Origin: Sphingobacterium haloxyli
Lineage (GTDB): Bacteria; Bacteroidota; Bacteroidia; Sphingobacteriales; Sphingobacteriaceae
Assembly: GCF_002980525.1 (NCBI RefSeq)
Contig: NZ_PVBQ01000015.1
Coordinates: 1-64,000 of the forward strand
Length of the DNA: 64,000 bases
Reading direction: 5' to 3'
Shown here: one piece after another, positions 52,200 to 63,390 of the stretch
How positions within the stretch are numbered: the stretch's first letter is position 1
Layout: each line of letters begins with the position of its first letter
Position numbers and translations under genes: made by a program
The notes under the pieces: generated by a model
The model's database searches: none
What the model saw: only the letters and a program-made list of their open reading frames with translations
Told to the model about the DNA's origin: nothing

Positions 52200-52910
52200 T
52201 TAAAATTTCACTGTCATAAAACGCCAATTTAAGGTATCAATAACCGTGAGCTGATCGGTAGCCATGGGTAGTCCGACAATTATTTTAAGTACCATCATAG
52301 CCATCATTGTTCCAACAATGCCGGGCAATGGACCCAATACACCATTTCGATCACAGTTGGGCACGTCTTCGGGATTAGGAGCTTCAGGAAATAGGTCTCT
52401 AAGGTTTTTGCTCCGGTTATAGTTAAAAACAGCCACTTGTCCCTCAAAAGCAAAAATACTCCCATAGACCAATGGCTTATTCAATGCTACACAGGCGTCG
52501 TTAACAATATAGCGCGTAGTAAAGTTATCTGATCCGTCCACCACCATATCATAATCTCGGATCAAATCCCGAGCATTCTCTATAGTTACCTTGAGATGGA
52601 GAGGCACGAAGCTGATATGGCTATTGAAATTTCTTACAAAATCGCTGGCACTATCCACCTTGGACTTTCCAATCGCACTTTCCAGATGGATAACCTGCCT
52701 ATTAAGATTATGCATTTCCACTTCATCAAAGTCGACCACCGCTAAACCGCCTACACCGGCAGCGGCTAAATACTGTATTACTGGACTACCTAGTCCGCCC
52801 GCTCCTATCACAAGCACCTTGGCTTCACCGATTTTTCGCTGGCCGACAACGCCTATTTCCTCAATAAATATCTGTCTGCTGTACCGGTTGAAAACGTCAT
52901 CTGCATGCAT
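52200..52910 (-). CDS. thiF: ThiF/MoeB-family adenylyltransferase, thiamine operon
   Basis: 236 residues. The ATP-binding motif GAGGLGSPVIQYLAAAGVGGLAVVDFD and the Arg/Lys pair (NLNRQVIH, KSKVDSA) are intact. The conserved Cys of PNCDRNGVLGPLPGIVG is present. The C-terminus ends at NWRFMTVKF without the CxxC zinc pair of MoeB/E. coli ThiF. It adenylates the C-terminus of ThiS so that sulfur can be loaded. It is the last gene of the operon, 66 bases after thiH. Confidence 0.85.
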   Translation of the reverse strand: MHADDVFNRYSRQIFIEEIGVVGQRKIGEAKVLVIGAGGLGSPVIQYLAAAGVGGLAVVDFDEVEMHNLNRQVIHLESAIGKSKVDSASDFVRNFNSHISFVPLHLKVTIENARDLIRDYDMVVDGSDNFTTRYIVNDACVALNKPLVYGSIFAFEGQVAVFNYNRSKNLRDLFPEAPNPEDVPNCDRNGVLGPLPGIVGTMMAMMVLKIIVGLPMATDQLTVIDTLNWRFMTVKF

Positions 52911-52976
52911 TGTTTCTGTTTATCTATTTACGCTATCCTTTATTTTTCTCCAAAACTGCTGGAGCAGAGATCAAAA

Positions 52977-54086
52977 TTACCAATAATTATCCCAATCTTT
53001 CATAACGGGTTCATACCCCACCTGATAAATTACGTTCCGTATTTCGTCCATGCTACGTTCGTCACTAGTTTCAAACTGTTCTAACGATTGGGGATCCACC
53101 ACATATCCTCCAGGATTGGTTTTCGATGCCGCGCTCATCATAGTAGCCCCGAGGGAAATAATATGGTTTCTAAATTTTTCATTCTCGCGGGTGGAAACAG
53201 AAATCTCCAAGTCCGGATTCCAGATTCTATACGCACAGATCAGCTGTAGTAAATCCCGATCTTCCATAACAAAGTTCGGTTCTATAATCCCTTCAGCCGG
53301 TCGCAATCGAGGAAAAGAAACCGAATATTTCGTCTGCCAGTAGGTCTTCTGCAAGTAATCAATATGTAAAGCATTAAAGAAACTATCTACCCGCCAATCT
53401 TCCAAACCTAGTAATACACCTAGTCCGATTTTGTGCAATCCTGCCTGCCCTATCCTGTCAGGTGTATCCAAGCGGAATGCGAAGTTTGACTTTTTACCTT
53501 TCGGATGATATTGCTTATATACTTCCTCATGGTAGGTTTCCTGATAGACGAGCACGGCGTGAACACCAGCCCGGTGCAATGCCTCGTATTCCTCTTCTAA
53601 CAGTGGTTGCACCTCTATGGAAATATGCGCAAAAAGTGGGCGTAATAGTTTTATTGCATTAAGAAAATAATCTACACCTACGGTTTTATTCGCCTCCCCG
53701 CTGACTAAAAGAACGTGATTTACGCCCATAGCTTTTAGTGCGGCTGCCTCCTGCATAATTTCTATGCTACTTAAAGTTTTACGTTTAAGCTGATTATCCA
53801 TGCTAAAGCCGCAATACGTACAGATGTTCTGGCATTCGTTGCTAAGATACAGCGGCGCGAACAGCTGTATGGTTTTTCCAAACCGCTTTTGAGTAAGTCG
53901 TTGCGCCATATACGCCATTTCCTCCAACGAGTGGCTTGCTTCAGGCGATAAAAGCACTAAAAAATCGTCTAATGTTTTTTTAGTCTTATGAAGGCTTCGC
54001 CGTACATCCGAATTACGGACGTCGTAGATTCTTTCGTGAATGGAATCCCATCGATATTCATGGAATTTATGCTGGAATGATTGCAT
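52977..54086 (-). CDS. thiH: 2-Iminoacetate synthase ThiH (radical SAM)
   Basis: 369 residues. The iron-sulfur motif is CQNICTYCGF (Cx3Cx2C), preceded by RFGKTIQLFAPLYLSNE. LLVSGEANKTVGVDYFLNAIKLL and FPRLRPAEG are typical of ThiH. It cleaves tyrosine to dehydroglycine, the imine used to build the thiazole ring. The 13-base gap to thiG shows the same operon. Confidence 0.92.
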   Translation of the reverse strand: MQSFQHKFHEYRWDSIHERIYDVRNSDVRRSLHKTKKTLDDFLVLLSPEASHSLEEMAYMAQRLTQKRFGKTIQLFAPLYLSNECQNICTYCGFSMDNQLKRKTLSSIEIMQEAAALKAMGVNHVLLVSGEANKTVGVDYFLNAIKLLRPLFAHISIEVQPLLEEEYEALHRAGVHAVLVYQETYHEEVYKQYHPKGKKSNFAFRLDTPDRIGQAGLHKIGLGVLLGLEDWRVDSFFNALHIDYLQKTYWQTKYSVSFPRLRPAEGIIEPNFVMEDRDLLQLICAYRIWNPDLEISVSTRENEKFRNHIISLGATMMSAASKTNPGGYVVDPQSLEQFETSDERSMDEIRNVIYQVGYEPVMKDWDNYW

Positions 54087-54099
54087 TTTTATCCGTTTT

Positions 54100-54870
54100 C
54101 TAGTCCAACAAAAAGTTCGTCAAGGGACTGGAAGCTACCGCAACCGTCTGCGAAGCAGGTAAGCCTGCTTCATATGCCCTTCGCCCAGCAACAACTGCCT
54201 CTTTAAACGCGACCGCCATCGCTGTCGGATCGTTCGCAACCGCAATAGCTGTGTTGACCAAGACCGCATCGGCTCCTATTTCCATTGCCTTTGCTGCATC
54301 CGAAGGCGCACCAATACCGGCATCGACTACTACTGGAACATTGCTTTGTTCTATGATAATTTCTAAAAAGTTTAACGTTAGTAATCCTTTGTTGCTACCA
54401 ATAGGCGCACCGAGCGGCATAACAGCTGCCGTCCCCACGTCTTCCAGCCGTTTGCACAAGACCGGATCGGCGTGGATGTATGGCAAAACAACAAAACCTT
54501 CCTTTACCAATAGTTCAGTGGCTTTGAGTGTCTCAATCGGATCAGGCAAAAGATATCGTGGATCGGGATGAATTTCCAATTTTATCCAGTTAGTTTCCAG
54601 AGCCTCTCTTGCCAGTTGTGCCGCTAGGACAGCCTCCTCTGCATTTCTTGCACCCGATGTATTCGGCAATAGACTGACATCCGGAATCTGTAAAGCCTGC
54701 AACAAATCGTCCGCACCGGACTGTAAATCCACGCGTTTTAAAGCCATCGTTACCAATTCCGATCCGGAACTCCGGACGGCTTCCGTCATCTCTTCCAATT
54801 TACCAAACTTCCCGGTTCCTAAGAACAGTCTGGAATTAAATATTTTATCTGCAATATGTAGTCTACTCAT
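54100..54870 (-). CDS. thiG: Thiazole synthase ThiG
   Basis: 256 residues. TIM-barrel enzyme: [35 protein letters not shown] has the catalytic Lys. [71 protein letters not shown] are all conserved. It joins deoxyxylulose phosphate, the ThiS-bound sulfur and iminoacetate to form the thiazole phosphate. It overlaps thiE by four bases. Confidence 0.94.
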   Translation of the reverse strand: MSRLHIADKIFNSRLFLGTGKFGKLEEMTEAVRSSGSELVTMALKRVDLQSGADDLLQALQIPDVSLLPNTSGARNAEEAVLAAQLAREALETNWIKLEIHPDPRYLLPDPIETLKATELLVKEGFVVLPYIHADPVLCKRLEDVGTAAVMPLGAPIGSNKGLLTLNFLEIIIEQSNVPVVVDAGIGAPSDAAKAMEIGADAVLVNTAIAVANDPTAMAVAFKEAVVAGRRAYEAGLPASQTVAVASSPLTNFLLD

Positions 54871-55483
54871 GATAATAATTTTTTAAAATCAGAAATACTC
54901 ACCGGATTGTCCGTTATCGTTTTGGATATCGCAATGCCGTAAACGCCTTCTTCCAACAATGACGGGATATCGGCAAGGTTGATCCCACCTATAGCATAAA
55001 TGGGTGGAAAATGGATATGTCGCTCTTTTAAATAAAGGATTATCTTTCGGTAACCCTCCAATCCCAAAATCGGACTTAATTTTTCCTTTGTACTGGTCGA
55101 TCGATATGGTCCTAATCCAATATAGTCGCAACCCTCGTCGATTCTTTTTAATACATTTTCTATCGTATTTGTGGTACCACCGATGATCTTTCCCTCGCCT
55201 AAAATGTGTCGGGCCTTTGCAATACCCTCATCTTCCAATCCCAAATGCACACCATCGGCATCGACCTGCTTGGCAAGCACTATGCTATCATTGATAATAT
55301 AGGTCGCCCGATAATGTACACATAGTGTCCTTACCTTTTCGGCAAGCTTCTGGCGTTGTTCATTGGTCGCGTTTTTCCAGCGCAACTGGATCCAATCAGC
55401 TCCATTATCTAAAGCCTGCTGGATATTATAGTCCTGCTCCTTAGCTGTAGCGCCCTGTGATATATATTGTAATTTACTTCGCA

Positions 55484-55484
<1 letters not shown>
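54867..55484 (-). CDS. thiE: Thiamine phosphate synthase ThiE
   Basis: 205 residues. The ThiE motifs are complete: [11 protein letters not shown] near the N-terminus, [62 protein letters not shown] and [11 protein letters not shown]. It couples the pyrimidine and thiazole moieties. The second, diverged homologue lies just upstream (shared base at the start/stop), so this is the more canonical copy. Confidence 0.9.
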
Positions 55485-57924
<2,440 letters not shown>

Positions 57925-58131
57925 TTAACCACCTTGTGTAGCGGTGATAATAAGAATGGAATCTCTATCTCGCAATACGGTAGACTCCCATTGTGTCTTA
58001 GGCACAACTCGGCTATTAATGGCAACAGCAACACCCTTGGTTTTCCCAGGCGCTTCTAATTGCATTAGCTCCGCGAGTGAAGCTGGAGCTTTTCCGAAAA
58101 ACTTTTGTTGATGATTGATAATAAGTTCCAT
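57925..58131 (-). CDS. thiS: Sulfur carrier protein ThiS
   Basis: 68 residues, normal for the family. The C-terminal diglycine (ITATQGG) is the site of adenylation by ThiF and of thiocarboxylate formation. The body has the ubiquitin-like ThiS fold (ALAVAINSRVVPKTQW-like middle). It is the first gene behind the TPP riboswitch. An AGGA just before the ATG is the ribosome site. Confidence 0.93.
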   Translation of the reverse strand: MELIINHQQKFFGKAPASLAELMQLEAPGKTKGVAVAINSRVVPKTQWESTVLRDRDSILIITATQGG

Positions 58132-58204
58132 TCCTGTTTAATTTAATTCGATAAATAAAACTTTAGGAATGGCTACGTTAATGCGGATTGCATCAGTGAA
58201 GACA

Positions 58205-58290
58205 TCTTACTTTTCCCTACGCCAGTATGATCCGGATCAGGTTCAAAGGGTAAAATCTCAGTCTGCTGTATCTGCAGACACCCCTAAAGT
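58205..58290 (-). promoter_or_regulatory. TPP riboswitch (THI element)
   Basis: On the minus strand the aptamer reads AGGGGTG (58279-58285), CTGAGA (58256-58261), then ACCCTTTGAACCTGAT, GGATCATACTGGCGTAGGGAA: the conserved TPP core. P1 can form from ACTTT and AAAGT. The 5' P1 sequence CTTTAGG (forward CCTAAAG, 58283-58289) is also complementary to CCTAAAG in the leader (forward CTTTAGG, 58161-58167), a possible alternative helix. It binds thiamine pyrophosphate and lowers expression of thiS-thiF. Confidence 0.95.
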
Positions 58291-58301
58291 CAGCGACTAA
58301 G

Positions 58302-61300
58302 TTAATACTTTTTTGTAATAAAACCTAATACCTCCAGTAGCTCATGCTTTGACAAACCATCCAACAAAGATTTGTCGGTCTTAATCAATTCGTCCGCTAA
58401 CTTATTCTTTTTCTTTTGCAGATGCATAATTTTTTCCTCAACAGTATCCGTACAGATTAATCGTATAGCCATCACATTTTTCTGCTGACCGATTCGGTAA
58501 CTGCGATCGATGGCTTGATTTTCCACGGCGGGATTCCACCATGGATCAACGAGATAGACATAATCTGCTTCTGTAAGATTGAGTCCCACCCCGCCTGCTT
58601 TCAGACTGATTAGAAATACGCGGATATTTTCGTCTGTTTGGAATTTTTGTACCGAGGTTTCCCTATCTTTCGTTTTCCCAGTCAAATAGACAAATGCAAT
58701 ATCTTTACGTTCAAGCTCCGCCTTAATCAAGTCTAGCATTCCCACAAACTGTGAAAAGACCAAAATTTTATGCGTTTTGGATTGGTTTTCAATTTGCTCG
58801 CTAAGCACCTCGATTTTAACCGCGTGATCACCTGAATGACCATCTTTAAGCAACACAGGCGAGTTGCAAATCTGGCGGAGCTTAGTTAATCCGGTTAATA
58901 CATGCATGCTGCTCTTATGGATTTCGGATTCATCCGTCGCTGAGATGAACTCCCTTAATTCCTTCTCGTAGGCATCATAAATCCGACGCTGTTCCGCATT
59001 CATTTCACAATAAATGATCATCTCGGTTTTTTCCGGCAATTCCTTTGCAACTTGCTTTTTTGTTCTGCGTAGAATAAACGGTTTAATCTTTTTCTGCAGT
59101 TCGACCGCGCGCTTGCTGTATTCGAATTTATCAATTGGTATGGCATACGTATCTCTAAAATACTGTTTACTTCCCAACAATCCCGGACAAGCAAACGAGA
59201 GTTGTCCAAAAAGATCGAATGTGTTATTTTCGATAGGTGTCCCTGTCAATACAATTCTATTACGCGATTGCAACAACCGAACAGCTTTGTACCGTTCGGA
59301 ACTGGGGTTCTTGATGGCCTGCGACTCATCCAGAAAGATATAATTAAACCGGAAAGATTTTAAGAAACGGATATCTGACAGCAATACACCATAACTGGTC
59401 AACACCACTTCGTATTGGGTCATGTCCACTATGCTTTTATTCCTTTCAACGCCGTAGTGCAATAAAGTTTTTATAGACGGTGCAAATTTTGACAGCTCTT
59501 CCTGCCAATTGAACAGCAGAGACGTCGGTACGATAATCAGGTTCGTCGTGTGCCCATATTTTTCCCTTTGCAACAAGATAAAGGCGATAATTTGCACTGT
59601 CTTCCCCAGTCCCATATCGTCCGCAAGGCATCCCCCAAAATTGAAATTATCCAAAAAGTTTAACCATTTCAATCCCTCGCGTTGGTAATCCCGTAATTGT
59701 GCTCTTAGCGCAGTGGGGATCGCAACATCCGGGAAATTATTATCCTCAGCGAATTGCTCCTGAAAAGCTCCAATTTCGGCCTGCACTTCTTCGCTCAAAC
59801 TTTCTTTTTCAAATAGGTTTGTGACCTCCAGAAAGTTGGTCTTGGGAATTCTCAATAACTCCTTTTCAATTTCTCCCACATGAAAATAACGCGAAATTTT
59901 GGATATCCATTCCTCTGGTAATATCCCTTGTGTGCCATCGTCCAGTTGGACAAATTTGCTTTTGTTCCGAATGGCCCGATGCACTTGTTTTAAGCTAGCA
60001 TTATTTTTGCCAAAACGAACTTTCAATTTGGCATTAAACCAATCTACGCCACTATTTACCTCGATGCTTATTTTTGCCCGATGTGGATTTAATCTATTAT
60101 TCTTGAGTTCATGGAAACCTAAGATCGTAATTCCTTTCGCCCGCCACACTTCAAAGGTTTCCAAAAACCAATCTTCATTCAGAAACTGATCTTTATGCAA
60201 ATAAAAATATTCGTGTTCCTCCATTTGCTTTCGGAAGTCAGGGTGTTGGCGCATAACGAGTGAGGTCAGATGTTCCTCCGCTTCCTTATTACGTTCGATT
60301 TTGAATTCATTCCCATTTTGGTCGGTGCCCAACACCTGTTTACGGGAATATACTGGAATCTCGATGCGGCCATATTTCATTACTGGTGTAATAGATATGT
60401 AATTCCCCTCCTGATGCAGGTATATAATAGGTTCGGTCTGGAATTCTTTTTCTGTCGATTGCGTCTGCGTAGCAACGCGTATGTAACTATAATCAATATG
60501 CACTAGCTCCTCCAGCGGTGCAAGTACGGTTCGAAGAAATTCGCCGTATCTGGAAGCATGTATCAGCAGAATCTCGTTATTCGATTTGAAGAATTTAATT
60601 ACCCGGAGCATATCTGGGTGGTCAATTAAATAGAAAGCTTGTTTATGATAAACAAAATGATCATGCCGGATAACGACATTTGGGAATGGCAGTGACGTAT
60701 TATCAAATCGCAATTCGCCCGTTATTTCATAAAACGGTTCTTTTTTAAATACCCTCAGCTGTATCTCCGCTTTCAGAACGCTTAATTCGACAGCGAGCAG
60801 TGACTTCGCTGTAACTGTTTCCGAGATATGCCGATCGTGGTAGTAAACCGCCAATTCCAATGGATTTTTAGCAATCAGTTTTAACGCTTCCAGTTCAGCC
60901 TCCGTGTAGTCCTCACTATATTTGTGCTGAAACCCCATCATAGCAGTGTAGAATTTTATCTCCTGCGGGTCATTCGCTTTCCAAACCAACTGTACAGGAT
61001 CTATATTTGCTATCGGATTTTTGATTTTACCGGCTAACGTAATATCGGCTTCCATCAACAAGAAATTCAATTGCTGGTAAAAGCGATGCCTGCAGATTAC
61101 CAATATCGTTTTTTTACGGGTATTTTTTGCTGCCAAATCCTTTAAAACAGGGCGCTTCCTAGGGATTAAATCTCTTCGAAAAAGTTGTTCGTCCATAGGA
61201 AGTAATTCTTTAATTTTACTATCGACATATAGTTTCCCATCTCGGAGTCCCAATTCAAAATAGCTATCCAAATTAGGTTCGTTTTCTAAACCATAGCGCT

Positions 61301-61670
61301 TGGCTTGGGTCAACAAGATTTTATTCCGAAGTGTGTTATCAAAGAAAACACGAAGATCATTTCGAGCTAATATACCGTGTAAAACTTCCGCCTGATGCAT
61401 ACACAATGTAGGTAATGTGTTTGCACAAGAACATGAAGTTATAACAACATTGCCTGACTGACTTACAGCAACTTTAGGAAACCCAACAACGTTTGTTTTC
61501 GTGAACACACCTGCATTCAGTTCCAGCGAAATGGCAGAAATGTCTTGAAAATCGCTCTTCTCCATAAACGCTCCACTTGCCGTATGTCTGAGCAGTTCAA
61601 ATACAGAAAGGCTTTCTATGTTTGTATTCGCTAATATGTATTCTGTTGGTAATCTCGTCATGAAATGCAA
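58302..61670 (-). CDS. SWIM zinc finger / SNF2-type DEAD-box-like ATPase
   Basis: 1122 residues. A SWIM-type zinc finger at about 78-95 (SCSCANTLPTLCMHQ, CxC...CxH) is followed by a linker domain and a SNF2 two-lobe motor in the C-terminal half: GGCLADDMGLGKTVQIIAF (Walker A), DESQAIKN (motif II, DESQ instead of DEAH), LTGTPIENN, LVFSQF and RSYRIGQQKNVMAIRLI. This is the architecture of bacterial SWIM-SNF2 proteins, thought to remodel nucleic acid-protein complexes. A start at the second ATG (61661) is also possible. Its stop lies 12 bases from the TPP aptamer. Confidence 0.9.
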   Translation of the reverse strand: MHFMTRLPTEYILANTNIESLSVFELLRHTASGAFMEKSDFQDISAISLELNAGVFTKTNVVGFPKVAVSQSGNVVITSCSCANTLPTLCMHQAEVLHGILARNDLRVFFDNTLRNKILLTQAKRYGLENEPNLDSYFELGLRDGKLYVDSKIKELLPMDEQLFRRDLIPRKRPVLKDLAAKNTRKKTILVICRHRFYQQLNFLLMEADITLAGKIKNPIANIDPVQLVWKANDPQEIKFYTAMMGFQHKYSEDYTEAELEALKLIAKNPLELAVYYHDRHISETVTAKSLLAVELSVLKAEIQLRVFKKEPFYEITGELRFDNTSLPFPNVVIRHDHFVYHKQAFYLIDHPDMLRVIKFFKSNNEILLIHASRYGEFLRTVLAPLEELVHIDYSYIRVATQTQSTEKEFQTEPIIYLHQEGNYISITPVMKYGRIEIPVYSRKQVLGTDQNGNEFKIERNKEAEEHLTSLVMRQHPDFRKQMEEHEYFYLHKDQFLNEDWFLETFEVWRAKGITILGFHELKNNRLNPHRAKISIEVNSGVDWFNAKLKVRFGKNNASLKQVHRAIRNKSKFVQLDDGTQGILPEEWISKISRYFHVGEIEKELLRIPKTNFLEVTNLFEKESLSEEVQAEIGAFQEQFAEDNNFPDVAIPTALRAQLRDYQREGLKWLNFLDNFNFGGCLADDMGLGKTVQIIAFILLQREKYGHTTNLIIVPTSLLFNWQEELSKFAPSIKTLLHYGVERNKSIVDMTQYEVVLTSYGVLLSDIRFLKSFRFNYIFLDESQAIKNPSSERYKAVRLLQSRNRIVLTGTPIENNTFDLFGQLSFACPGLLGSKQYFRDTYAIPIDKFEYSKRAVELQKKIKPFILRRTKKQVAKELPEKTEMIIYCEMNAEQRRIYDAYEKELREFISATDESEIHKSSMHVLTGLTKLRQICNSPVLLKDGHSGDHAVKIEVLSEQIENQSKTHKILVFSQFVGMLDLIKAELERKDIAFVYLTGKTKDRETSVQKFQTDENIRVFLISLKAGGVGLNLTEADYVYLVDPWWNPAVENQAIDRSYRIGQQKNVMAIRLICTDTVEEKIMHLQKKKNKLADELIKTDKSLLDGLSKHELLEVLGFITKKY

Positions 61671-61776
61671 ATGAACTATATTTTCAATAAGTTAGCAAAT
61701 ATTCACAAAATGGATCATGAACCGACTATTAAAATGCAATCGAACTTTTAATAGTGGTAAAGCTAAGATATTATCT

Positions 61777-61784
61777 TAATTTTG
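61777..61784 (+). promoter_or_regulatory. -7 promoter box of the Bcr/CflA gene
   Basis: TAATTTTG fits TAnnTTTG, 36 bases before the ATG. It overlaps a possible earlier start (TTG 61782), which is therefore unlikely. Confidence 0.5.
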
Positions 61785-61820
61785 TACCCATATTACCCAC
61801 GACAAAGAGACGTTCCACCC

Positions 61821-63032
61821 ATGAATATTAATGCCGTTTCCCGAAAAAAGCGTTTCGCGACATTGTTAACGCTAGGCTTGCTATCTGCTATCGGTCCTTT
61901 TTCGATAGATATGTATCTTCCCGCTTTTGAAACCATTGCTTTGGATTTTGAAACAACGATTGAACATATACAGCTCTCCCTAACCTCTTTCTTCGTTGGG
62001 ATCGCTTTTGGTCAACTGGTTTACGGTCCGCTGCTCGATAAATTTGGGAGAAAGAAACCTTTGCTTATTGGCCTAGTAATTTACATTGGGGCTTCCATAT
62101 TATGTGCATACACAAAGGAACCTAACCACCTTATCTTTTTACGCTTCATGCAGGCTTTGGGTAGTTGTTCCGGGATGGTAGCCAGCCGTGCGATGGTAAG
62201 GGATATTTTTGAGCCAAAAGAGGCGGCTAAGGTATTCAGCATGCTCATGTTGGTTATTGGCATCTCTCCTATTGTGGCTCCCAGCGTCGGGGCCTTTGTC
62301 CTCACCAATTTCGATTGGCATATCATTTTTGTCATACTGGCTATACTTGCCTTCTTAATCTTACTAGGTGTCATTTTCATCTTACCCGAGTCATATCAAG
62401 GAAATAAGGAAATGTCTTTACGACCTCGAGCTATTATAGCTGACTTCTGGCATGTTTTTCGAAATCCGATATTTCTATTATATGCTGCCGTCGGGGGCTT
62501 CGCATCGAGCGGCCTTTATGCATACCTCTCTGGTTCGCCGTTTGTTTTACAACGTTTATTTGGTTTGTCCGAAGCTGAGTATGGGGCTGCATTTGCGTTC
62601 GTCGCATCGTCCCTAATTATTGCTACCCAGCTCAATCGTGTATTGCTCAACAGATGGAATAGCGAGGAAACTTCAAAAAAAGCGAGCTTTTTACAGGCCG
62701 CTGCAGGGATATCCCTCGTGACTATTACGCTAGCGGGAGGCATGAACCTCTACGTGCTGCTGGGCCTTATATGCCTCTATCTTTGTAGTCAGGGCTTTAT
62801 CTTTCCGAACACTTCCGCCTTAGCATTAGCCCCTTTCGGAAAACTTGCCGGTATTGCATCGGCGCTTTTAGGTTGTATCCAGATGGCGTTGGGCGCGTTT
62901 ACTTCTGCTTCTGTTAGTTATTTCCATGACGGCTCAATGATACCCATGGTAGCCGTTATGTGTGCCAGCGCGTCAATAGCGTGCTTAATATATTTCTTAG
63001 TTGACAGACGTAAAAAAAATACTGTTTCCTAA
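61821..63032 (+). CDS. Bcr/CflA family multidrug efflux MFS transporter
   Basis: 403 residues from the ATG at 61821. Twelve membrane segments. The family motifs are LSAIGPFSIDMYLPAFETIA (helix 1), LVYGPLLDKFGRKKPLLIGL (MFS motif A), FLRFMQALGSCSGMVASRAMVRDIF and ISPIVAPSVGAFV. It exports drugs or sulfonamide-like compounds by proton antiport; substrate unknown. The start was chosen over the earlier TTG because a promoter box overlaps the latter. Confidence 0.9.
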   Translation: MNINAVSRKKRFATLLTLGLLSAIGPFSIDMYLPAFETIALDFETTIEHIQLSLTSFFVGIAFGQLVYGPLLDKFGRKKPLLIGLVIYIGASILCAYTKEPNHLIFLRFMQALGSCSGMVASRAMVRDIFEPKEAAKVFSMLMLVIGISPIVAPSVGAFVLTNFDWHIIFVILAILAFLILLGVIFILPESYQGNKEMSLRPRAIIADFWHVFRNPIFLLYAAVGGFASSGLYAYLSGSPFVLQRLFGLSEAEYGAAFAFVASSLIIATQLNRVLLNRWNSEETSKKASFLQAAAGISLVTITLAGGMNLYVLLGLICLYLCSQGFIFPNTSALALAPFGKLAGIASALLGCIQMALGAFTSASVSYFHDGSMIPMVAVMCASASIACLIYFLVDRRKKNTVS

Positions 63033-63078
63033 TCATATACGGAAAGAAACCATTTCTTTTGTATCTTGTTCTTTAGAT

Positions 63079-63390
63079 ATGAAACGCACACTAAATATTG
63101 ATGTCACATCATTTTATCAGACACAATTTAAACGACTCAAATGGACGTTGAGTGATGAAACGGAAAACGGGACGGAAATCGCGATAGAAGAGGAGTCGAC
63201 AACGGACAAAGCGGAGATAAGAGAAGCAATTGAAGACCATATCGACTATATAGCAGCGGCTCTACCCGAAGGTCGTCTATTGAGCGATTATGAGGCCACT
63301 TTATCTTTTGACCCGCAAATTGAAGAAAGACGAAAAGAGGAATTCACGACCATATTTAATGAGTTCAACACCAGAGACGAGTCGGATTAA
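63079..63390 (+). CDS. Small acidic protein, unknown
   Basis: 103 residues from the ATG at 63079 (MKRTLNIDVTSFYQTQFKRLKWTLSDE). A longer frame from 63001 overlaps the previous gene and is unlikely. The protein has no signal or membrane segment, is acidic in the middle (EEESTTDKAEIREAIEDHID), and has a helix-rich C-terminus. It overlaps the MATE gene start by 32 bases, so the two may be coupled. I do not recognise the family. Confidence 0.6.
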   Translation: MKRTLNIDVTSFYQTQFKRLKWTLSDETENGTEIAIEEESTTDKAEIREAIEDHIDYIAAALPEGRLLSDYEATLSFDPQIEERRKEEFTTIFNEFNTRDESD

